A stretch of DNA of 64,000 nt, from the NCBI GenBank assembly GCA_002118135.1, contig BDIU01000005.1:1-64000 (forward strand), given 5' to 3'. Position numbers and translations under genes: made by a program. The stretch is from Trebouxia sp. TZW2008. Its lineage: Eukaryota; Chlorophyta; Trebouxiophyceae; Trebouxiales; Trebouxiaceae. The notes beneath the pieces were generated by a model. That model was not told the DNA's origin. It ran no database searches and saw nothing but the letters and a program-made list of their open reading frames with translations. Positions 36,534 through 48,350 of the stretch are shown piece after piece; position 1 is the first letter of the stretch, and the number at the start of each line of letters is the position of its first letter.

Positions 36534-38213
36534 ATGCAGGCATGGTCGAGGCGAACGGTCAGCAAGGACGATTGGGAGAAAAAGTTGGCAGCAGTCAAAA
36601 TATATAAGGAAGACATGAACAAGCTAGTGATGAATTTCCTCGTTACAGAGGCAAGCCTTTTTGTCTGAATCAGCTACCTCTGATGCGCCAAGATTGCATG
36701 CTGGCAATGCATGCTTGGCTTTTTGTGATACCTTGCCTCAAAACGCATACTGCAATCTTGTACAGGGCTATGTGGACACAGCTGAAATTTTCCACAAGGA
36801 ATCAGACACAAAGCCAGAAGTTGACTTGGCCGCCATTACTGACAGGATGCAAATAAGGAAGGCTGTACAATGCGGTGACATTCAGCAGGCAATCGAGAGA
36901 GTCAACGACTTGAACCCTGAGGTTAGCTGCAATATGCGTCATCGCTGGATGTTGACAAATGCTTGAAAAGCAATGCTGTTGAGGTCAAGCTCAGCTTTGA
37001 GCAAGTCTTCACACACGCTTGCAAGCAGCTTTGCAAAGCTGCATCGTCTTCACAGCTATGCTCTGCTATGCAGCTTTTGCTCTGAGTCCAATGCGCATCA
37101 TGCAGATCCTTGAGCAGCAGCATCAGCTGTCATTTCACTTACAGCAGCAGCAATTGATAGAGCTCATCAGACAAGGCAAAGCAGAAGAAGCTCTAGAACA
37201 TGCACAGGAGTATTTGGCACCTCCAGGAGAAGAAGATCCTGCCTTCTTGGAAGAGCTAGGTAAGCACAATGATTTCTCTTCATGGTGACTGCTTAAATCT
37301 CCAGGATCCTGTCCTCCACATGAGATTGCCCTCTTGGAGGAATCACTACAAATGCAGAATGCAGTGAATGGGTTCCCAGTCACTCCTGCTTTTACAGCGG
37401 AATTGTCCATGGAGTGCGTATGCTCAACAGGAGAGTTGCTGTATTGGTGTGACAGCATGCAATCAATACTGTGCAAAAGTAAGCCTCACAAAGTCCGCAA
37501 TTCAATGCAGAGATTGTTGCACATTTGCTGCACAATTGAGACTGTGAAACAGAGCTTTGCCTGATGCATGGCTTGTGGCCAAAGCCTATGCACAGATTCC
37601 TGTGTGCTTTCACTGGAAGTGTAAACTCAGCTGTGTGCTGACGTGAGCATTTTTCAAAACAGGCAAATCACGACTGCAGTGTAAGCTGTGTCCTGCAGAA
37701 CGTACAGTCACCCTGCTAGCCTTTGAGGACGCCAGTCAGAGTCCTTTGGCTGACCTTATGGATGTCACACAGAGGCAGAAGACAGCCAGTGAACTGAATG
37801 CGGCGATCTTGAGCAGTCAGTGTCAGGTGGGTCTTCCACTGCAATGTTTTCTTTGGTGAGTCGCTGTTGGCAAAAGTCTCATGTTCTGCTTTCATTGAAT
37901 CCATGAATGTAATGGACATTGGCAGTGACAGTCAGTGCGCAACTTACACCCTGCGTGCAGCATGCACCATCAACAAGCATCAGCATTGGCATTGAATTGA
38001 CTTGATTGCTCCGCTGTCTGTGAAACATTTGCATAGATGCGGTGCGCAAGCGAGATGGTATTATGGGTATGTTGCATGCAGGAAAAGGAGCCACGCTTGC
38101 CTACACTGCTCAAACTTCTGGTCTGGGCACAGAATCAGCTGGATACAAGATGTGATTACCCACGCATCAATGACTTATCAGATCCAACCTTGACAGATCC
38201 AATGCAGACATAG
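36534..38213 (+). CDS. GID8: GID8/TWA1, CTLH (GID) E3 ligase complex subunit
   Basis: GID8 scaffolds the CTLH/GID ubiquitin ligase, which in yeast degrades gluconeogenic enzymes. Five exons close in phase: 36534-36650, 36766-36921, 37106-37259, 37699-37826, 38082-38213. The product is 228 aa, exactly the length of human GID8. LisH lies in MNKLVMNFLVTEGYVDTAEI, CTLH in MQIRKAVQCGDIQQAIERVN and HLQQQQLIELIRQGKAEEAL, and CRA in TVTLLAFEDASQSPLADLMD and LLKLLVWAQNQLD. Intron 1 has a GC donor (see entry). An upstream exon from the ATG at 36440 is possible but would add only a few residues. Confidence 0.95.
36651..36765 (+). other. GC-AG intron in GID8
   Basis: The exon ends ...GTTACAGAG followed by GCAAGCC, and the next exon starts after TTGTACAG at 36766. 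The join gives FLVTE-GYVDTAEI, exactly the family sequence, so the donor must be GC. Confidence 0.88.
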
Positions 38214-38847
38214 CAGTAAAGAGCGCACATGTATCAAACACAACTTGACAAACTCTGTGCAAACATAGCAGTACTGGGCCCCAAGTCAGTACACAGCCCT
38301 GTTCACCCAGTCCAACAGGAAGTTGGCGCTGCCCTAGGTGTACGAGCATTTGAGATCCGTTTTGTTATGCTACAGGACACATGTGGCTTCCGTGTCCTGT
38401 CAAACATGGTGCAGACAAAGCTCTGTAGTCTTTTCAAAGTTTCTATCTACAGACGCTCAGCAGCTGACAATGCCATCAGGGTTGTTTCCATGTGTTTTGT
38501 TTGTCCTTAGCCTCCTCTCAGTGCGAGATGATGTTGCCAAAGCAAATGCGGCTTGTATGATTGCCCATGTTTTGTCAGTCTTTGGCCTATGCTTGCAAGA
38601 CAATGTCAAGCCCATCATTGCAGAAAGGCAATCACTGAATGCACCATGCCAAATTTGGTTTCAGAAAATTCAATATGTGCAGCTTTAACTCACTTTGACT
38701 ATAGCAATGCCTTGCGCAACACGCATGCACGTCACGTCTGTAGAAGCTACTGTACACATAACTCTGAGGCAAGCTTGGCTGTCGAAACACAGTCGCGCAT
38801 TTGCATGAGGGGACGACCAACTTGACAGAGCACTACAAGCAGCGCCG
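38214..38847. other. Intergenic between GID8 and the UBA-PUB gene
   Basis: Tandem plus-strand genes are separated by 630 bases, which must hold the GID8 terminator region and the next promoter. A ~13-base echo of the GID8 stop region (CAAACATAGCAGTA) lies near 38262. No ORF is family-like. Confidence 0.4.
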
Positions 38848-41800
38848 ATGGCCGCGCTCTCCTTGACCTGCAAGCAGTGTAATACAAGCCTCAAAAGCGT
38901 CAAGGAAGCACAGGAACATGGGGAGGTGACAGGGCATTCTCAGTTTGAGGAATCGACGGAGCCTGTACGTTGTACACATCGACCGATCCGCAGACAGGGC
39001 TCCTGCAGGCACCTGATCACTGGTCAACTTGCAGGTCTTGAATCTCCAGTGCATGGCATGTAACAAGCCTTGCCGCAATCAAACGGAGAAAGACTTGCAC
39101 ACCAAACGGACGGGCCATACAGAGTTTGAAAACAAGGCAAGCTACAACGTCTTGGCAGGGTATGCCAGGCTGCAGCACGCCTACTGATGTCTGCCCATGC
39201 TGAACTGCACGACTGTTCTGTGCATCCTGCAGACTGATGAGGCTTCAGTCATACACACAGAAGCAGAAATGCAGCAAGCGAGCGATGCCATGCAAGAGGC
39301 CCTCAAAGGCAACTCAGCAGCGTCTGCCGCCCTTAATGATATGGACATAGATGAAGCAGCCAAGGAAATGGTGAGTGCAGCCACTGTCGAATGTGAACTA
39401 CAAGATGCATGCTCTGTTGAGTGTGCGACACAGTGTGTGAGCTGCAGGTATCGCCTTCAGTCAACATTGAGCTGCGACAGGCGCTTGAGGACATGGGCTT
39501 CAGTGCAAACAAGTGAGACCATCAAGTGAAATCTTTTACAGTGCTGGCTCCTTATAAAGACTGCATTGGTTGTGCCGTGAAAACTGTGGACTCATCAGAT
39601 TGCTTACACTCAAAGCAACTACTGCAGTCAGAACACAGTATTCGGTTCCCAATTGCATGGTTTTATGAAACAAGAATGTCCTTGTAAGGACACTTGAGTG
39701 TTGTGATAATACACAGTATATATATTTTTATATATGATGATTGTCCTCATAAGGAGAAGTCACTGTACATGCAACTAGGTCAGTAATCCTACAGTTCCAC
39801 GCAACCTTCCCAATACATGCAAGTATCGTTCTGGCGCCATGCAGGGCAACCCGAGCTTTGCATTTCTGTGTTCAAGACTCCCTGGAAGCCGCTGTGACTT
39901 GGCTGAGTGAACATGAAAATGATGCTGGACTTGATGACCCTCTTCTGGTACCCAAGGTATAGGATATCAAACTCTCTTTGTAACGATTGCTTTGTTTACC
40001 AAGAAATTTGCCTCTACATTGAGTTGTCCTCACTCAGAGGGACTACTGCAGTCAGAATGCAGTAATTGGTTACCAATGATCACACCGAGATTGTCCTTAC
40101 ATTGAGTGTCCTTACTGTAGAGTTTGCTGTATGTCATTTCAACAGTGAGGTGGAATGCAAGATTGCCATGTGTGAGCATGTCCAAATGTGCTGACCTTGC
40201 CCGTGATCTCAAAATATCTTTTGCAGCCTGTGCTGCCTGATCTGATGCATTGCATCAACCCCCCTCTGGCTCATCAAGGCAGTCGCTGTGCTGAGCGCTT
40301 TGCACTTCGTTCCCTTTGCACACACAGTCACTTGCAAGGTTGAATATGTAAGCTTTGACCCTGCTTGTCTACAAAGCTGTTCATGTGTGCCTTTTGTTGC
40401 AATAGCGCCATGTCAGGTCATACACACGTAGTCTATACAATTTGTTATTGCAGAAAGCCATGTCAGAATATACACACGTAGTCTATACAGTTCCTATTGC
40501 AGAGCGCCATGTCAGGCCAAACACACTTCGTCTATACAGTCATTATCGCAGAAAGCCAAAATATTTGGTATTGCAAATATCAACACCACTCATGCACAAC
40601 ATGTAAGGACGTGCAGGAAGAGCCGAAGAAGAAGCTGTCCAAGGAGGAAGCTGCACAACAAGCTGAAGATCTCAGGAAACGCATCAAGGCAAAGAATCAG
40701 GTGCTCGCATTCCCAGCCCTTGGCTGCCAATTAAAGCATCTTTTGCAACCAACGCTCTCCTCATCGTACTGCCTCAAGACCTACCAAGGGGACCTGTTGT
40801 TTACAGTGTCTGTGTTCCCAGATTTTGTGTCCAGGACTATCTAAGTCATCCTGTGCAGCAATCAATCACACCGTCCTGCTGTTGTTACAGTGTATTTTTG
40901 ATGTAAGATTGCATCCATTCCCAAAACACTGACCTTACAACAAGGCGTCCAAAGCCAGACCTGTCACTGCAATTTAGTGACAAATTGCATTGTCCCAAAT
41001 CGCATTGACCTAAATCGCATTGTCCCAAATCGCATTGTCCCTACAGCGAGAACTTTCTCACATCAATTGTCCTTACATTGGTTTTCCCCATACAGAAAGA
41101 GGAGGCTGAGCTGGAGAGACTAAGGGAGAAAGAGCGCATTCGTTCTGGCAAGGAGCTGCTAGAGGCCAAACGCAAGGAAGATGACCTCAAACTGAAGCGC
41201 AACCTGGAACTGCGTAGAATAGAGAAGGAAGAAGAAGCACGTGCCAGAGAAAAGATACGCGTCAAGCTAGGTATGTTGGCACAGATTGAATCATTGTTCA
41301 AGGTTTATATGTCTGTAGATTGTCTTGTTAAAGTAAGAAAGCTACATGCGGCGCTAGCCAACATTGTGTGCTTCCCAGGAGTGAGATTATGAGCAACCAC
41401 ATGGCGCAGCCAATAATGCCAATATCTGCTTTCAGTGCCTACTGCTGTGCAATTATTTCTGCTTCTGTGCCTGTCTTAGCATTTAATCATAGCCTTTGAC
41501 AGAAAAGCAATGCTTACACAGCAAGCTCAACATATCCAGTCTTGCACGCTGAGTTCCTTCACATTCAGCACTATGTTCACAGAGGAAGACAGGAGGGCCA
41601 GGCGGCGCAAACTGGGTTTGCCTGAGGAGCTGACTGAAGAGGAGAAGGCTCAAGAGGCTGCTGCTGCTGCCCAGAAGGCTGAAGCTGCCAAGCAGAAGGG
41701 CAGCTTTGTCACTGTCAAGCCCATCTCAGGTATGCTCAAATGGCAAAGTGTCACTGGCCATGACAGCAATTTGCTCAATGTAAAATTGCTTGCAGCTTAC

Positions 41801-43228
41801 TTGCAAACACTGGGCATTGTGTCACACCCAGCTATGCAGCAGCTGAAATGTCAAGCCCATCTTGGTATGCTCAGATGGTGATGTGTTGCTGGCCATAATA
41901 GCACTTTGCTTGATGTGCAGTTTCTTGCAGCTTGAGTGCAAACACTGCGCATTGCGTTAGACCCAGCGCATGAAGCAGCTTAATGGCAGATGCAGTATTG
42001 CGTGTAGCATACCATGACAGCAAAGACTTCAAGAATATATGTGTATATATATATATGTCTTTGAGCAGTTTGCAGCTGTCAAGCCCTGTCAACAGCCTTT
42101 TGCCCATGTTAAAATCTGCTCTCCAAGTTACTGCTTGTGCACGTGTCCATTGCCGAGAAGATCAATGCCAAACTGGCACAGATCAAGAAGAGCCATCGTG
42201 ATAACTCTGGTTCTGTCAAAATACAGAGCTGCTGCTCATTTTGCAGTTGCCCATGCTGCTTGCTGACTCATCGCTGAGCGACGCGTCAGCGTTCCATTGC
42301 TTATTATAACTTGAAGGTCACTTGGGCATGAGAGTATCTGCGACCCCGCTCACACCTGACCTGATGCATACGCCGCACAATTTTGCACAGAGCATTCTCG
42401 TCAAACATGACTCATTGCTTGTTTGTGTTGACAGTGGCTGAAAAGATCAGAGCCAAGCTAGTAGACATCAAGAAGAGCCATCCTGACAACAGTGCTGGGG
42501 TCACAACCTGCTTCCAGACAATGCAGAAATACCTTGCAAATGTGTACCGAGATCCCAGCCAAGACAAGTTTAGGAATATCCGCACAAGCAATCCTGCTTT
42601 CCAGCAAAGAGTGGCCGCATTTCAGGGCAGCCTGGAAGTGCTAGAGCTCTGTGGTTTCAAGGTATGAACTGCTTTCATGCATTCAAGCTCTCATTCCTTC
42701 CTTCATTCACTCACTCACTCACTCACTCACTCACTCACTCCTTCCTTCACTCACTCACTCATTCATTCATTCACTCATTCATTCATTCATTCATTCATTC
42801 ATTGCTAGACAGGCTCAGCAGGCCCAGCCAATTACGTAGTGGAGCAACCCACTGTCTCCAACCAAATGGACTGCTTTGGCTGTCCAGACGCCTGTGACAG
42901 AGATCAGCATACTATAGCTTCAAAGCTGTCCAGCATTATCTACAGCAAGCAGCATGTGTTGAGAAACCTGTGTCAAAGCCGCAGAATCAAGCCAGATTGC
43001 ATATGTGATGCACAGCCTTTGCGAATGGGTGTGTTGTGTGCATAGCATGCTGTCAATGCTGTGCACAATCAAATGTACTCACATCTGACATATGAAAATG
43101 CTGTGCAGAGAAGCAGTGATGGCGAAACGCTGAGCATGTCACAGGCAGATGCACAGCCAGAAGTGCTGACAACAGCTGGCAGCGAGATCAACAGTGCTCT
43201 GAACAACCCCTTCTTTGGCATGTTGTAA
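38848..43228 (+). CDS. Zinc finger-UBA-PUB domain protein (UBA/TS-N family)
   Basis: Plants have a conserved but poorly studied protein of this layout. PUB domains bind the C terminus of the p97/CDC48 ATPase and UBA binds ubiquitin. Ten exons close in phase: 38848-38964, 39035-39136, 39233-39370, 39448-39512, 39845-39956, 40617-40700, 41096-41270, 41583-41729, 42435-42661, 43109-43228, giving 428 aa. Order: two C2H2-type fingers (CKQCNTSL...HGEVTGH and CMACNKPC...HTKRTGH, residues 1-75), UBA (IELRQALEDMGFSANKATRA, about 122-160), a highly charged helix (about 180-300), and PUB (FQTMQKYLANVYRDPSQDKF, ending NSALNNPFFGML). The start follows GCGCCG and fits the first finger. Intron 2 has a GC donor. 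Confidence 0.88.
39137..39232 (+). other. GC-AG intron in the UBA-PUB gene
   Basis: The exon ends GAAAACAAG followed by GCAAGC and joins in phase to TDEASVIHTE after CATCCTGCAG at 39232. The flanking protein is continuous with the family. Confidence 0.8.
39590..39775 (+). mobile_element. MITE-like element, copy B
   Basis: It shares ACTACTGCAGTCAGAA-ACAGTA with copy C. It shares the terminal block TGTCCTCATAAGGAGAAGTCACTGT with the far end of copy A. It lies in intron 4 of the UBA-PUB gene and has no coding capacity. Confidence 0.62.
40010..40130 (+). mobile_element. MITE-like element, copy C
   Basis: It shares ACTACTGCAGTCAGAATGCAGTA, ATTGTCCTTACATTGAG and TGTCCTTACTGTA blocks with copies A and B, in the same intron region as copy B but separated by exon 5. 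A more diverged relative may occupy 40930-41090. Confidence 0.6.
40400..40558 (+). repeat. ~50-bp tandem repeat, three copies
   Basis: The unit GCCATGTCAGGTCATACACA followed by CGTAGTCTATACA and ending ATTGCAGA recurs near 40407, 40458 and 40508. Each ends in an acceptor-like TTGCAG or TCGCAG. It lies in intron 5 of the UBA-PUB gene, before the real acceptor at 40616. Confidence 0.88.
40986..41043 (+). repeat. Short direct repeat AAATCGCATTG
   Basis: AAATCGCATTG-(T/A)CC(C/T)A is repeated three times in tandem at about 15-base spacing, preceded by a diverged fourth unit (AAATTGCATTGTCCC), in intron 6 of the UBA-PUB gene. The TTGTCC motif recalls the MITE-like elements. Confidence 0.7.
41845..42210 (+). 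repeat. Copies of UBA-PUB exon 8 end and exon 9 start in one intron
   Basis: At 41850-41945 the intron repeats the end of exon 8 and its donor region (GTCAAGCCCATCT, then GGTATGCTCA, real site at 41729). At 42145-42205 it repeats the start of exon 9 (GAGAAGATCAATGCCAAACT and ATCAAGAAGAGCCATC, real acceptor at 42434). The donor-side copy is downstream of its source and the acceptor-side copy upstream. Confidence 0.85.
42691..42803. repeat. (CACT/CATT)n tetranucleotide microsatellite
   Basis: Runs of CACT, CATT and CCTT units fill the start of intron 9 of the UBA-PUB gene. The His/Thr/Ser repeat peptides read from it are not coding. Confidence 0.95.
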
Positions 43229-43991
43229 AAATGTGTCAGCTTTGGGGCCATTACGTCTGTGTCTACTTCCTTCAGACAGTCCTTCAAAGAATGGCATGTG
43301 TCAGTAGCAGCATTGCTTCCGGCATCAGTCGAAATACACGAGGTGCATGCTGGCTGTGCAATGTGTTGCGTTCTGATGCATTTGCACTCTTGATGCTGAT
43401 TTCAGGTATGCACACCGCATTCTGAGCCAGGAAGTATGGCTTCTTTTAGTCTGACCTGCTTAGCCCATATGTATGTAATAGCATGCAAATGACCGCAGAG
43501 CATGGATTGCAATACATACAGACTAGGCACCAGCTGGGGCCGTGTTTTTCGTCTGACAGATATCAAACATGAGCGGTCCCAGGATACTGTTGCATCAGGG
43601 CCGGACAAACACCGCTCGCCCTGGAGTGGACATGTACGCTGCAACAGCTTGCCTGTGCATTGTTGCTTGTGGCAGCACAGCTGACATCACAAATCAAGGC
43701 AACTGCAGCTGCAGACAGCCTCCTCTCAAGTCGCCTGTGACGGCTTACAAATGCTTGGGGTTGATGGCAGAGGGGCACAAACAACAGTGACCTGTGGGAT
43801 GGTGCAAGTCGGTGTGCTCACCAACATTGTGAAGCACCCACAGCATGTTGCTGTCTTGCTTACAGTCCTACATGATCCTACAGTGCCATGTACGGCGGCA
43901 ATTGTTTCTTCTCAAAATTGAAGGCTGAATACAGAGTCTTCGGTATTGTGCTTGGGAGACACATGCTAGTATAGTACAAATACAAAGCTGC
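43229..43991. other. Convergent intergenic region
   Basis: The UBA-PUB and PsaG genes end toward each other here, so it should hold two polyadenylation regions. No gene is visible. Open frames at 43402-43790 on both strands are shadows of each other. Confidence 0.4.
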
Positions 43992-44513
43992 TTAGAACTT
44001 TGGGGCAGGGTTGATGCCAGTTGTGTTCAAGCTGATGATTGCTAAAGCTGCATATCCAAGAGCGTGTCCGATGGCTCCCCACGCGAAGACGTCTATGAGG
44101 TTGAAGCCTGCACAGATGGGTCAGGTGAATTTGAGTTGCCATCGCAGGCAGACAGGGCACGTCACAAAGAGGGCACTGCGCTGACCTGCGGGGTCGTTTG
44201 TGCCTTTCAAGAAAGATGCCTCCTCGCTGAGCTTGTCGCCTGCTTCTGAGTGAGGGACGCCGTTCTGTACTGGCAGCCCTTGCCTTCTGGCATTGTCGCG
44301 TTGGAAGTCCAAGAAGACAAAGCGACCCAGCGCCAAAGACACAGCTGTTGCGCCGCTGATGATGAGGTTTGTGTCGCTGAGGGCTCGTGTTACATGTCGT
44401 GTTGAGCGAGCGCTAGGCCTGACCGCTCTTGACTTGATCGGTGCTGTAAAGCGAGGTGTGAAGGATCGCTGCTGTAGGGCGGGGCCTGACATCAAGCTTG
44501 CAGAGCAGGCCAT
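43992..44513 (-). CDS. PsaG: Photosystem I subunit V (PsaG), nuclear-encoded, plastid-targeted
   Basis: PsaG is a two-helix thylakoid protein at the edge of the PSI core that helps bind LHCI. Two exons, 44186-44513 and 43992-44107, close in phase (phase 1) and give 147 aa. Residues 1 to about 44 are rich in Ser, Arg and Ala without acids, a typical transit peptide. The mature part starts near ALSDTNLIISGATAVSLAL (helix 1). It continues with GRFVFLDFQRDNARRQGLP and NGVPHSEAGD, and ends with helix 2, AGFNLIDVFAWGAIGHALGY and ...NTTGINPAPKF. All match PsaG over its full length. The ATG lies in a CCATGG context. Confidence 0.96.
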
Positions 44514-45142
44514 GGTGGCACTGCTGTATTATATATGGGCAATGGGTTTCAGTCAAAGATAGCGAGCAACTTTGCTCTCAGCTTGCCACCCTGTTGGTGC
44601 TCGCACGGATCATGAACGACCTTATCGAATCGCGATTGTGCCGCCAAGCGTAAGCCGACGGAGCTGGCTACGGAGCACGTCGACGTGCGATCTATCAACC
44701 AGCGTTGTCTCAACCAGCGTTGACCCATTGGAGATGCCACATCAGAAGATGCAACTGCAGCGCGGCAGCAATTTCAAGGAGGCTGCACCAATGTGGAACA
44801 TGTGTATAACATGTGTATACCTCAAGGACAGGCTAGCATCTGGCAGCTTCAAAATTGTAAGCAAGTAAATTTTGTGTATGCTGAGCCAAAGTCATTGTTT
44901 AGCAGCTGAACGTTCAGCAACGCCTTGCATACACTGTCGCTTCTTCTGCAAAGCTACCAATGTACAAAATTGCATGCGTATGCATATGGGCAATGCGTGC
45001 CACGAAGACGTCGATGAAGACTTTGAGTGGCTTTGGTCCAGCATGCTTCATCAAAGGGATACTCTATGCTGCCTCATCTCACAGCAGACATGCAGTCGTC
45101 ATTCACTCCAGGCAGACACAGGTTCTGCTTTCGCTGAAATTG
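44514..45142. promoter_or_regulatory. PsaG promoter side and MDR gene 3' flank
   Basis: The region upstream of PsaG is AT-rich close to the ATG (minus-strand TATATAATA at about 44526-44534). That is too close to the start codon to be a normal TATA box unless the leader is extremely short. No ORF here is family-like. Confidence 0.4.
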
Positions 45143-48100
45143 TCATTCTTGAACAATCTGCAGAATGACCTTGCCCCTAGCTCTGCCTGCTTCCTGGTAC
45201 TCATGTGCTTCCCTGTAGGATACGACAAAGAGAACAGATCTGAGCACACACAAACGACAACAAATAAAACAGCACACAGGGTTTCTGCCCTGTCTGCCGC
45301 AGGATGATGTGTAACTGAACCATGAGACATAGCATTGCAGCTCAGACAGCCTTGGTCATAGCAAATATGCGCACTAGGTTGCGATGCAAGGTGAGTCAGC
45401 CATGTCAGTGTGATGTAATGTTGAAAGAGCAAGTAACTGTGAGAGGAGCAGACTGACAGCAGCAAGGGGCTACACCTGACTTGTGTGAAGAGATCATAGC
45501 TTCGGTCTTTGATCAACTTGATTTTGCCCTGCATTGACCAGCTGCCCCTCAGCTTGTGCAGTACAGAGCAATACATCAAATGCTTCATAAGTTGATCATG
45601 AAGCGCAGCAGTTGTTTAATCTTCCCTATAAATGGTTTCACATCAGCCAAATGCATGTGCAACACAGGGCAATTTGTCCCTGTGGAGCAGGATAGCTTTT
45701 TCTTGTCGACAGTTTTGCATCAAACAAATGCATGTGCAAACACAGGTCAGTTCAATCCTGTGGTGCAAAATGGCTTCTTCTTGTAGACAAGCTTGCATCA
45801 AACAAGCGCATATGCAACACAGGGCAAGACATGCCTGTATGGCAGAATAATTTGTGAAAGCATTTGCAAAAGACAGAGACAGACCTGATCTACAAGGTCA
45901 GATATCTCCTGCAGCCACTTGCCATTAGGCTGCACAATCATGAATTTGTACTTGGGTCCCTCACCCTTCTGACCCCTCTCAGTGCTGCAAGCAGTAACAT
46001 AATGTCATGCATGTCATGAAGGCCGTGAAGTGAAATTGTCAAACAGATCGCTACTAAGTTTCAGCCCAAAGCACAGAATCAGGGGCAAGATTGCGTTGCA
46101 TACATTCTCCACAACCAAGGCCTGAAGCACCTGAGTAATGGCTACTTTGCCTATTGTGCCATGTGCAGAATGTTACTTGACCGCACTTGCTGACAGCGTC
46201 CATTGCAAGCAAGCTGTTTGCTGCTTGCACAGCCTGTTACAGATAGCATGGCAAGCACATGCATCAGTTGCGCAAGGCATTGTTTTGCCAAGTGGCCAAT
46301 GGGGCACGCATGGTGTAAGTACAGTTGATACACAGCACAAGGACACGGTGCTTACTAGTCCTTTGTCCTCTGTTGATCTGTGCCATTGTTGGCGATCTCT
46401 GTGTATGCACCGTCCTTGTTCAAAAGCTTGTTGTAGCCCTTCACAGTGGCGTCCCCTGCCAGCATTTGAAACTCAAAATCCCACTGCATGGCTGACATCA
46501 GCAGTGTTCACTACAAGTAAGCTGGTTCCTGACTAGCACCGCTGGCAGCTCATTGTTGTCACACAAGCATTGACAATTAATGTGTCGCATGCAATGTTAC
46601 TGGATTGTTTCTTGTCATAGGGAACAGCTTCATCATGCATAGGAATGAAGATGGCGAGGTTGCCAAGCCAACGTGTGTACTGCCTGCTGTGGTGAAGCAT
46701 GCAGACCTCGGAGCAAAATTTGCTGTCACCTCCTACAGAGTCAAAGATGTAGTCAAATGGCTTGTCCTTGTACACTTCTGCAAAGTCCTGCTCTCTATAG
46801 TTAACTGTCTCATCAGCACCAATCTCCTGCAACACAGCATAAAGCAGTCTGTTGCTGCATGCTCAGCCATGTCAGGTGACACTGAAGCGGCTTATTGCTA
46901 AGCAGATAAGCTAGACAGCAAAGCAAGAACTTCAAGAAGGCTGACCAAGTCAAAGTAAGCCATCATGCATTGACACCTGTGATATGCCAATGGGAGTTGA
47001 ATCAGACCTCTAGACCTTACAAGGAGCTTTCAGGCGTATAGGTTCAAGATGCGCAGGTGCATTTTGGGAGTGGCATGCAATTGACTGAACCTCAAAAGTG
47101 TTATCACCTTCAAGAATTGTTGATTCTTTGGTCCAGCGGTGGAAATGACATGAGCGCCACGCAACTGCAGCATCACATTAGATATTGGCAGGGCACTTGA
47201 GATCAATTTATGACATGCAACGGAGTACTACATGCACTACAACCATGCAGTGCAAGGCAATTAGACAGCTCAGAGGATGACGAGCATCATGGCATAAAGG
47301 GCACTGCATATGCATATATGCACAGCCTGAGACATTGTGCTCATCCATCACTTGCAACGTGCTGCCAGTATGCTGCAATATCAAGATAGACAGCTTTACT
47401 GCGAGAAGCAGCATTCTGTGTATGAGCAGAAGCAGCATACACAGAAGAGCCAACATGCTGCAACAGTGAGATGAACATGCTTGCTGCCTGTATAATAAAT
47501 GTGACACCAGGGAACAGTATACATACCTTGGCAATCTGTACCACCCATGTGCCAACTCCAGATGATCCAGCATGCACCAAGACCCTACTTCCTGACTTGA
47601 TATTCCAGTCTGACATAGCCTGTAGCAAGACATGCCAATTCCTTCAGGATTGTGAGTCTGCCAATCTGTGATAAAGCTTGTGGGCGGCCTTTGCTAGCAC
47701 CTGCAGATTAGTTGCACTACGGCAGATTAGAATGAAGAGTGAGAGTCTTTGCAATTCATACCTGCCAGGCTGTCAATGCCACCAGAGGAATTTGACCAGC
47801 CTCATGCAGTGGAACAGATCTGGGAGCAGTTGCAAGCCATTCCTCCTTGGCACTCACGTACTCTGCGTATGTACCCTCCGTGAAGCTCATCCAGAACCAC
47901 GGCGCCAAGCCAATCACCCTGTCGCCTTTCTTGAACTGCAAGACAAGCAACCGCATACGCCCCTTGGCAGATGCATGCAAGGGGTTGAACGATGCTCGTT
48001 TCTGCAGACGACGAGACTGACCTTGCTGCCGGAGCCGACCTCCTCGATGACGCCTGAAATGTCACCTCCCGGGGTCTGCGCATCGTCACCAACAAGCGGG

Positions 48101-48350
48101 TTCGGGCACGGTGTGAGCAGAACCTGCCGCGATCTAGAGCGATCACGACCTGAGTTGGGCTTCTCACCTTTGGAAGGGACTCCTTGTTGGTTGAACGCAT
48201 CTTGAAATCTACAGGATTGACACTAGAGCTGTACTGCTTAATGAGAACTTCGCCATCACCGCGCTTGGGAACTGGCCCATCCTCAACTTGCAGCACGGAT
48301 GCATCCCCAGGCTTGTGATACACGACAATGCGCTGGGTTGCAGGCGCCAT
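45143..48350 (-). CDS. Quinone oxidoreductase-like MDR dehydrogenase
   Basis: Medium-chain reductases of this zinc-free branch use NADPH to reduce quinones or reactive enals. Ten exons close in phase (high to low): 48168-48350, 48022-48075, 47762-47935, 47527-47619, 47108-47164, 46707-46826, 46356-46483, 45885-45984, 45476-45528, 45143-45212, giving 343 aa. The GroES-like part has VEDGPVPKRGDGEVLIK, SSVNPVDFKMR and TPGGDISGVIEEVGSGSK. The Rossmann part has VLVHAGSSGVGTWVVQIAK, EIGADETVNYREQDF, FDYIFDSVGGD, and it ends VREAHEYQEAGRARGKVILQ. The Cys and His ligands for zinc are absent. No targeting peptide is obvious. The substrate cannot be told from sequence. Confidence 0.88.
45637..45830. 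repeat. ~78-bp tandem repeat, three copies
   Basis: GCATCAAACAAATGCATGTGCAA and variants, each followed by ACACAGG and a poorer part, recur at about 45640, 45717 and 45793 in the intron between MDR exons 8 and 9. No exon edge is recognisable in it. Confidence 0.8.
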
